Positions 58,708-64,000 of a DNA stretch of 64,000 nt are shown here, in pieces; position 1 is the first letter of the stretch; every line of letters begins with the position of its first letter. The stretch is from Paraburkholderia acidisoli. Lineage in GTDB: Bacteria > Pseudomonadota > Gammaproteobacteria > Burkholderiales > Burkholderiaceae. The stretch lies in the NCBI RefSeq assembly GCF_009789675.1, contig NZ_CP046916.1, positions 372,001 to 436,000 on the forward strand, given 5' to 3'. A program made the translations under genes and the position numbers. Under the pieces are notes generated by a model. That model was not told the DNA's origin. It ran no database searches and saw only the letters and a program-made list of their open reading frames with translations.

Positions 58708-58855
58708 GCGGCGGCAACCCGCATGCGCCGCCGCAACGAACGCTCGGGCCAACCCGTGCGAGTCTGGCCGATGCCCGGCCCATTTGCGCCGATGGGCCGC
58801 CGCCAGACCGCCGCCAGTTCGCTACCCAGGCGGCGGTCCATCGCACGCATTCCGC

Positions 58856-60025
58856 TTAGAACTTGTGGCGAATGCCGACGCTCACGGCGACCTGCGAATC
58901 GCTCGACGAGGCACCGCCCGCCGACTGGATGTACGCGATCTTCGACAGCGTGCCGCCCGAAACGATCGAGGCGTCGCCCGCGGCCAGCTGATATTCCGCC
59001 GACGCGTAGAACTCCGTGCGCTTGCTCACCGAGTAATCGACGCCGAGCGTGAGCTGATGCCAGCGCGGCTTCAGATGTGCGGTGGAGCCCGGCACGTGGT
59101 CCGCGGTGCCGTAGGTGAACGTGTAGTCGGCGATCAGCGCGAGTGCCGGATTGAGGCGATACCGCACGTTGGCGCTCGCGTTGTTCAGCTTGCGCGAGGC
59201 GCCGTCGTTGTAGTCGAGCTGAACGTTCGTGAAGCCGATGCCGATCTGCGCCGCGCCCAGCGCGTAGCCGGCCCCGGCGCCCGCCACCTGCTGGCGGGCC
59301 ACGCCGCCGTCCATGCCGTAGAAGAACGCGCTGCCGTAGTCGTCGCCGTTGGCGGTCGACGCGCCGCCGAGTGCGCCGCTGGTGTTCGTCGTCGCGTTCG
59401 GGTGGTTGATCTGCATGTAGCCCGCGCCGAACGACAGCGGACCGTTCGCATAGCTCGCCGCCGCCGACCACTCGCGATTGTTCGCGAAGGCGCCCGCCTG
59501 GTTGCTGAAGCCGTAGATGCCGGAGAACTTGAAGCCGGAAAGCGACTCGGTCGTGACCTTGACCGAATTGTTGACGCGCCAGTACCAGTTCATGTCGTCG
59601 TTGTCGCCGATATGCGTCGCGGGCGTGAAGTAACCGGCGCCGAAGAACGGCGCGACGATGTCCGCGAGCGAGTCGGCCTGGCGGCCGAACGTGAGCGAGC
59701 CGAGCCCTTTCTTGCTCAGGCCGACGAGCGCCGCACGGGCGAACTCGCGGCCCGCGCTGTTGGTGCCGTTGGTCGCGTTGAAGCCGTTTTCCAGATTCAT
59801 GATCGCGCTCAGGCCGTTGCCGAGCGGCTCTTCGCCGCGCAGACCCCAACGGCTGCCGCCGAGCTTGCCGGACTGCAACTGCACGGCCGAGTGTCCTTTC
59901 TGGTTGCTCGACCAGGTGACGCCCTCGTCGATGATGCCGTACAAGGTCAACGAACCCTGCGCGTGAGCGACCTGCGAGCCGAGCAACACGGCAACCGCGC
60001 CGGCGAACGAACACTTCTTCAACAT
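58856..60025 (-). CDS. Outer-membrane porin
   Basis: The 389-residue porin has a signal peptide (MLKKCSFAGAVAVLLGSQVAHAQ), QGSLTLYGIIDEGVTWSSN, an EEPLGNGLSAIMNLENGF motif and a C-terminal Phe (IRHKF). The start MLKK at 60025 is preferred to an in-frame upstream Met because the signal peptide starts there. It is divergent from the IclR gene at 60352; a mirrored 28-bp operator lies upstream of each gene, so the porin is very likely regulated with the OPT operon and gives its substrate passage through the outer membrane. Confidence 0.92.
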   Translation of the reverse strand: MLKKCSFAGAVAVLLGSQVAHAQGSLTLYGIIDEGVTWSSNQKGHSAVQLQSGKLGGSRWGLRGEEPLGNGLSAIMNLENGFNATNGTNSAGREFARAALVGLSKKGLGSLTFGRQADSLADIVAPFFGAGYFTPATHIGDNDDMNWYWRVNNSVKVTTESLSGFKFSGIYGFSNQAGAFANNREWSAAASYANGPLSFGAGYMQINHPNATTNTSGALGGASTANGDDYGSAFFYGMDGGVARQQVAGAGAGYALGAAQIGIGFTNVQLDYNDGASRKLNNASANVRYRLNPALALIADYTFTYGTADHVPGSTAHLKPRWHQLTLGVDYSVSKRTEFYASAEYQLAAGDASIVSGGTLSKIAYIQSAGGASSSDSQVAVSVGIRHKF

Positions 60026-60136
60026 CTCATACCCCTTCGACAAAAAACCTTGGTCAAAAAAATTCGTTGTACTTAGCAACGTCGTTGCTTCCCCCGTGCC
60101 GATGGCCGCGTGCAGTGACGCACGGCGCCGTCGTGT

Positions 60137-60164
60137 CGGTTCCGTAAAATGGAACCGGGTTCCA
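60137..60164. promoter_or_regulatory. Probable IclR operator, porin side
   Basis: A perfect palindrome TGGAACC-G-GGTTCCA (60150-60164) is joined through TAAAA to a half-site CGGTTCCG (60137-60144). The element is the inverted copy of the one at 60304-60331, with the same spacing, and lies about 110 bp upstream of the porin start. Confidence 0.75.
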
Positions 60165-60303
60165 CAATGAGATCGATTTTATGGACCTTCGATTTTTTTC
60201 CGAAATCTTTCGGCAACCTTTAGGCCAGGGTGTGGCGCGCAACGCGAATTATTTTTGACACGCTTTTCGCCGCCGTTTTTCCTCGCTACGATATTCGCTA
60301 ATT

Positions 60304-60331
60304 TGGAACCGAGTTCCATAAAACGGAACCG
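60304..60331. promoter_or_regulatory. Probable IclR operator, regulator side
   Basis: The palindrome TGGAAC-CGA-GTTCCA (15 bp, 60304-60318) is joined through TAAAA (60319-60323) to the half-site CGGAACCG (60324-60331). It lies 20 bp upstream of the IclR ATG. Same architecture and opposite orientation to the porin-side copy. Confidence 0.75.
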
Positions 60332-60351
60332 AAAGCGAAAAGCGAGCGCCT

Positions 60352-61161
60352 ATGAGCATCCTGGAAACTGCGACCACCGTGCTGCGCCTGATGGCGAAAG
60401 AGCAGCGCGAACTCTCGATGATCGACCTCGTCGATCGTCTCGACATGCCGAAAAGCTCGGCGTCGCGCGTCCTCAAGCAGATGACGGAAACCGGCCTGCT
60501 CGAACGCGACAAGAAATCGCTCGCGTACCGGCCTTCGATGCTGCTGCTCGAACTGAGCCATCTCGTGCGCGCGTCCAGTTCGCTGATCGACATGTGCGCG
60601 CAGGCGCTCGAAACGCTGGGCGCGCGGTACGGACACACGGGGTACGTCTCGGTGCTCGAGGGCAACGACGTCGTCGTGCTGCGCGTGCGCCCGGGCTCGC
60701 TCGCCTTCCGGGCCATGACGAATCCCGGCCATCGCTCGGCGTCGTGGGCAACCTCCACGGGGCGTGCGCTGCTCGCCCGCGAAACCGACGAAAGCATTCG
60801 CGCGCGCTTCCCGCTCGGCCTGCGGCCCGCGCACGGCGCGGCCGCCGACCCGGCGCAAGCCGACGACGCCCGCTCGCCCAACCGCGGCCCGGCCACGGTC
60901 GACGCGCTCATCGAAGAGATCGCCGCCACGCGCTCGCGCGGTTACGCGCTCGCGCAGAACGAAGCGCTTTACGGCGTGTGCTCGGTCGGGTGCGCGATCG
61001 CGGACCCGTCCAGCGGCGAATGCCTGTCGTTCTGCCTGAGCTTTCCGAGCGGCGCGGAGGAGGCCGCCACGATCGCCGAACTCGGCGAAGCCGTGCGCGC
61101 CGAAGCCCGCACCATCGGCCGCTCGCTCGGCGACCCTTACTGGGGCGCGTTTGCCCGTTGA
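60352..61161 (+). CDS. IclR-family transcriptional regulator
   Basis: The 269-residue protein has an IclR winged helix (ETATTVLRLMAKEQRELSM, then LDMPKSSASRVLKQMTETGLL; about 4-60) and an effector domain (GHTGYVSVLEGNDVVVLRV, then RSASWATSTGRALLA and YALAQNEALYGVCSVGCAI). It stands between the divergent porin and the OPT-DUF1177-AroM genes and is co-directional with the latter, so it is the probable regulator of both. The effector pocket has the Ser/Thr-Gly residues usual for carboxylate ligands. Start ATG 60352. Confidence 0.9.
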   Translation: MSILETATTVLRLMAKEQRELSMIDLVDRLDMPKSSASRVLKQMTETGLLERDKKSLAYRPSMLLLELSHLVRASSSLIDMCAQALETLGARYGHTGYVSVLEGNDVVVLRVRPGSLAFRAMTNPGHRSASWATSTGRALLARETDESIRARFPLGLRPAHGAAADPAQADDARSPNRGPATVDALIEEIAATRSRGYALAQNEALYGVCSVGCAIADPSSGECLSFCLSFPSGAEEAATIAELGEAVRAEARTIGRSLGDPYWGAFAR

Positions 61162-61215
61162 CCGGCACCGCCTTCCCGCTTTTTGCGAACCACACGTAGC
61201 CAACGAGACCACACC

Positions 61216-62850
61216 ATGCATGCTTCCCACTCGCCCGAAGGGCAGCCCACCGGCGCGGGCACGGCCGCCGGCAGCGGCGCGCCACGCGCCGCGCAAGTCC
61301 ATCCCGCCGCGCTGTCGCCCGCCAATCTGCTGCTGCTCGCGGTCCTGAGCGTGATCGGCGCGATCATCGGCATCGAACTGTTGGTGAAGGTGGGCGTGAC
61401 GCCGAACACGTCGATCGTCGGCGCGCTGGCCGCCATGATCTGCGCGCGCGTACCCCTGCGTTTCTTCCGCTCGTATCGTTCGGTGCACGCGCAGAACCTC
61501 GCGCAAAGCGCCATCTCGGCGGCGACCTTCGGCGCGGCGAACAGCCTGCTCCTGCCCATCGCGATCCCGTTCCTGTTCGGCCGCGAAGACCTCGTGATGC
61601 CGATGTTCGCGGGCGTCGCGCTCGGCATGCTGCTCGACGGCTACATGCTGTACCGCATGTTCGGTTCGAGCGTGTTCCCGGCCACGGGCACCTGGCCGCA
61701 GGGCGTCGCGGCGGCGGAAGCGATCAAGGCCGGCGACGAAGGCGGCAAGCAGGCGCGCCTGCTCGGCGTGGGCGTGGTCGTGGGGCTGATCGGCTCGTGG
61801 CTCGGCATTCCGATGTCGGCGTTCGGCACGGCGTTCATCGGCAATATCTGGGCGCTCGGCATGCTCGGCATCGGCTTCCTGATTCGCGGTTATTCGGTGC
61901 CGCTGTTCCATTTCGCGATCGACAAGGCCTACATTCCGCACGGCATGATGATCGGCGCGGGACTCGTCGCGCTGGTGCAGGTCGGGATGCTCGTGATGCG
62001 CGATCAGAAGACCTCGAAGGCGGCGAGCAACAGCGCGGCCATGCGCGCGCCGAGCGTCGCCAGCTCGATGCGTTTCGGCGCGATCGCGTATGTCGTGCTC
62101 GCGGGCCTCATCGCCCTCGTGAGCGGCCTGTATGGCGAGATGTCGCCCGGCATGCTCGTGGGCTTCGTGCTGTACGCGGCGCTCGCGGCGTTCGTGCACG
62201 AGTTGATCGTTGGTATCGCGGCCATGCATTCGGGCTGGTTCCCGGCCTTCGCCGTCGCGCTCATCACGCTCTTGATCGGCATGCTGATCGGTTTCCCGAT
62301 GGTCTCGCTGGTGGTGCTCTGCGGCTTTTCCGCCGCGACCGGTCCGGCGTTCGCCGACATGGGCTACGACCTGAAGGCCGGCTTCATTCTGCGCGGCCAC
62401 GGCGAAGATCCCGCGTTCGAACTCGCGGGCCGCAAGCAGCAGTTGATCGCCGCCATGCTCGCGTTCGTGGTTGCCATTCCCGTCGTGCTGCTCGCGCATC
62501 ACGCGTTCTTCGCCAACGGCCAGATTCCGCCGGTCGCGAAGGTCTATGTCTCGACCATTCAGGCCGGTGTCGCGCCGGGCGTGCTGCATTCGCTGCTGAT
62601 GTGGGCGGTGGTGGGCGCCGTGTTGCAGTTCATCGGCGGACCCAAACGCCAGCTGGGCGTGCTGTTCGCGACCGGCCTGTTGATCGCGAGCCCGCTCGCG
62701 GGCTGGGCCGTGGTGGCCGGCATTGCGATCCGGCTCGTGATCGAGCGGCGCCATCCCGCCGCGCGCAACAGCATGGAAGTGTTCGCCGCGGGCGTGATCG
62801 CCGCGGACGCGCTCTACAGCTTCTTCGGATCGCTCGTCAAAACGCGCTGA
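61216..62850 (+). CDS. OPT/YSL-family transporter
   Basis: The 544-residue membrane protein has about 14-16 hydrophobic segments and the family traits of oligopeptide (OPT/YSL) transporters: a polar N terminus, GTWPQGVAAAEAIKAGDEGGK (given from about residue 157), and SAATGPAFADMGYDLKAGF in the second half. OPT proteins carry peptides, modified peptides or metal-chelates with protons. The two following genes, DUF1177 and AroM-family, are its usual partners, but the substrate of this subgroup is unknown. ATG 61216 is the likely start; an in-frame upstream codon at 61183 lies only 21 bp from the IclR stop. Confidence 0.86.
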   Translation: MHASHSPEGQPTGAGTAAGSGAPRAAQVHPAALSPANLLLLAVLSVIGAIIGIELLVKVGVTPNTSIVGALAAMICARVPLRFFRSYRSVHAQNLAQSAISAATFGAANSLLLPIAIPFLFGREDLVMPMFAGVALGMLLDGYMLYRMFGSSVFPATGTWPQGVAAAEAIKAGDEGGKQARLLGVGVVVGLIGSWLGIPMSAFGTAFIGNIWALGMLGIGFLIRGYSVPLFHFAIDKAYIPHGMMIGAGLVALVQVGMLVMRDQKTSKAASNSAAMRAPSVASSMRFGAIAYVVLAGLIALVSGLYGEMSPGMLVGFVLYAALAAFVHELIVGIAAMHSGWFPAFAVALITLLIGMLIGFPMVSLVVLCGFSAATGPAFADMGYDLKAGFILRGHGEDPAFELAGRKQQLIAAMLAFVVAIPVVLLAHHAFFANGQIPPVAKVYVSTIQAGVAPGVLHSLLMWAVVGAVLQFIGGPKRQLGVLFATGLLIASPLAGWAVVAGIAIRLVIERRHPAARNSMEVFAAGVIAADALYSFFGSLVKTR

Positions 62851-62926
62851 GCGTTTCCTTTCCTGCCCGGGCGCGCCGGTTTCGGCGCGCAGCGGGCATT
62901 CATCGTTTGCACTCGAATACCCCGTT

Positions 62927-63871
62927 ATGAGCCTCGCACAAACCCTGCAAGTCTTCGAAGCCTTCGACAGCCGCTATGCCAGCGGCCAGACCGTGATCGA
63001 TCTGCTCGCGCCGTTCGCCGACCTCGGCGTGAGCGTCGACGTTACCGAGATCGGCGGTCCGAAGGGCACGACCGATTTCGTCAAGATCGCCATTCCCGGC
63101 GACGACGGCAAGCGCCGCGGCGGCAGCGCGAAGACGCTCGGCATCGTCGGCCGTCTGGGCGGGATCGGCGCGCGGCCTTCGCGCATCGGTCTGGTGTCGG
63201 ACGCGGATGGCGCGATCGCCGCCGTGGCCGCCGCGCTCAAGCTCGCGCAAATGCGCCGCAACGGCGACCCGCTGCCGGGCGACGTGTTCCTCACCACGCA
63301 CATCTGCCCGACCGCGCCCACGCGCCCGCACGATCCCGTCGATTTCATGGATTCCCCGATCGACACCGAAGACGTCAACGCGCACGAAGTGTGGGACGAA
63401 ATGGACGCGGTGCTCTCGCTCGACACGACCAAGGGCAATCGCATCATCAACCACAGCGGCTACGCCATTTCGCCCACCGTGAAGGAAGGCTATATCCTGC
63501 GCGTGTCGGAAGATCTCATCCGCATCATGGAAATGACGAGCGGCAAGCCCGCGGTGACGTTCCCGGTGACCACGCAGGACATCACGCCTTACGGCAACGG
63601 CGTGCATCACCTGAACAGCATCATGCAGCCGTCGATCGCGACCAGCGCGCCGGTGGTGGGCGTCGCCATCACGACGCAAAGCGTGGTGCCGGGCTGCGGC
63701 ACGGGCGCGAGCCACGAGACGGACATCGCGCTCTCGGTCAAATTCGCCGTGGAAGTCGCGAAGGAATTCGGGCGCGGCACCTGCGCGTTCTTCGACGAGA
63801 AGGACTACGCGCGCCTGCTCGAACTCTACGGCTCGCTCGCGCATCTGAAGGTGCGTCATCCCAACAAGTAA
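62927..63871 (+). CDS. DUF1177 family protein
   Basis: The 314-residue protein belongs to DUF1177: MSLAQTLQVFEAFDSRYASG, DVTEIGGPKGTTDFVKIAIPG, DVFLTTHICPTAPTRPHDPV and VVPGCGTGASHETDIALS. Conserved His, Asp, Glu and Cys residues, as in THICPTAP and GCGTGASHETD, look like a catalytic or metal site, and fold relatives might be M14/M20-like peptidases, which I cannot verify. No signal peptide. It lies 76 bp after the OPT gene and 9 bp before the AroM-family gene. Function unknown. Confidence 0.88.
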   Translation: MSLAQTLQVFEAFDSRYASGQTVIDLLAPFADLGVSVDVTEIGGPKGTTDFVKIAIPGDDGKRRGGSAKTLGIVGRLGGIGARPSRIGLVSDADGAIAAVAAALKLAQMRRNGDPLPGDVFLTTHICPTAPTRPHDPVDFMDSPIDTEDVNAHEVWDEMDAVLSLDTTKGNRIINHSGYAISPTVKEGYILRVSEDLIRIMEMTSGKPAVTFPVTTQDITPYGNGVHHLNSIMQPSIATSAPVVGVAITTQSVVPGCGTGASHETDIALSVKFAVEVAKEFGRGTCAFFDEKDYARLLELYGSLAHLKVRHPNK

Positions 63872-63880
63872 GGTGACAGC

Positions 63881-64000
63881 ATGAACACACGAAAACTCGG
63901 CACGCTCACGATCGGCCAGGCGCCGCGCGCGGACATCACGCCGATCCTCGACGCCTATCTGCCCGCCGGCCTGCCGTGCGTGCACATGGGCGTGCTCGAC
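63881..64000 (+). CDS. AroM-family protein, N-terminal part (cut by window end)
   Basis: The first 40 codons read MNTRKLGTLTIGQAPRADIT followed by PILDAYLPAG, the N-terminal signature of AroM, a family of unknown function first named for a gene in the AroR regulon of Escherichia coli. AAGGTGA (63870-63876) precedes the ATG by four bases. The rest of the gene is outside the window. It completes an OPT-DUF1177-AroM gene order. Confidence 0.8.
   Translation, partial: MNTRKLGTLTIGQAPRADITPILDAYLPAGLPCVHMGVLD

Noticed and set aside
58707..58732. GGCGGCG / CGCCGCC hairpin after the autotransporter as a terminator
   Set aside because: No T-run follows on either strand and G+C-rich hairpins are expected by chance here.
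60298..62754. An 818-codon minus-strand frame opposite the IclR and OPT genes
   Set aside because: Composition is rich in Arg, His and Gln, typical of antisense frames in high G+C DNA; no domain is visible.
1..64000. tRNA or rRNA genes, prophage or insertion sequences
   Set aside because: I saw no cloverleaf-type sequence, rRNA segment, transposase, integrase or flanking target-site repeats; a dedicated search with tRNAscan-SE and ISfinder would settle it.

Overview
The window looks like a chromosomal segment from a member of Burkholderia sensu lato (Paraburkholderia/Caballeronia type). The evidence is the high G+C coding sequence, four Burkholderia-type 16-stranded porins ending in Phe, small Burkholderiaceae families (DUF4148, DUF3079) and the density of LysR, IclR, GntR and TetR regulators next to transporters. 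I saw no rRNA, tRNA, CRISPR array, phage gene or insertion sequence. It is an accessory catabolic region made of several self-contained transporter-enzyme-regulator modules. The genus call is an inference from family content.

Layout. (1) 1-6855: an operon with a hydantoinase B/oxoprolinase end, a DctQ-DctM-DctP TRAP transporter, an M19 dipeptidase-like protein that has lost metal ligands, an M24 peptidase and a DUF4392 (D-glutamate cyclase-like) protein, closed by a strong terminator. A porin, a LysR regulator and an alpha/beta hydrolase follow. (2) 10957-17355: a GntR regulator and a divergent gamma-glutamyltransferase-like Ntn-hydrolase share two CCAAT-N4-ATTGG palindromes; two MFS transporters, a GAF protein and a NIPSNAP protein accompany them. 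(3) 17414-21196: small household genes (DUF1697, Pr6Pr, DUF3079, dodecin), a decayed EamA transporter, and a candidate small RNA with a textbook promoter, two CUCCUCC motifs and a terminator. (4) 21197-28616: a signalling island with a double-domain KaiC-like ATPase, three stand-alone CheY-like receivers, a PAS histidine kinase and a hybrid GAF kinase. (5) 28863-30799: an AhpD-like protein, a membrane protein and a TetR regulator.

(6) 30870-43592: a catabolic island. HpaI-type aldolase and IclR regulator are divergent around a palindrome. Then one long co-directional unit carries MFS, FAH-family hydrolase, HpaH-type hydratase, RidA, a LigI-like amidohydrolase, a LigJ-like 4-oxalomesaconate hydratase, another amidohydrolase, a second HpcH/HpaI protein, a 4,5-dihydroxyphthalate decarboxylase-like protein, a porin and an ACS-family MFS. 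These are lower-pathway steps for meta-cleaved aromatic acids; no ring-cleavage dioxygenase or ring hydroxylase lies in the window. (7) 43719-46723: small secreted proteins, a LysE exporter with a divergent LysR, and a BON protein. (8) 46766-55461: porin, M20 amidohydrolase, DUF2817 peptidase-like protein, CapA-family protein and MFS, framed by two LysR genes that each have clear palindromic boxes in their divergent promoters. (9) 55678-58707: a large autotransporter with a polyglycine linker behind an AT-rich upstream region. (10) 58856-64000: a porin and an IclR regulator are divergent around two mirrored 28-bp operators, followed by OPT/YSL transporter, DUF1177 and AroM-family genes; the last is cut by the window end.

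The recurring theme is uptake and hydrolysis of amide, gamma-glutamyl, peptide or aromatic-acid compounds, each module with its own local regulator. The modules whose function is least settled, and so most worth a second look, are the OPT-DUF1177-AroM operon, the TRAP operon with DUF4392 and the altered M19 protein, and the candidate small RNA.
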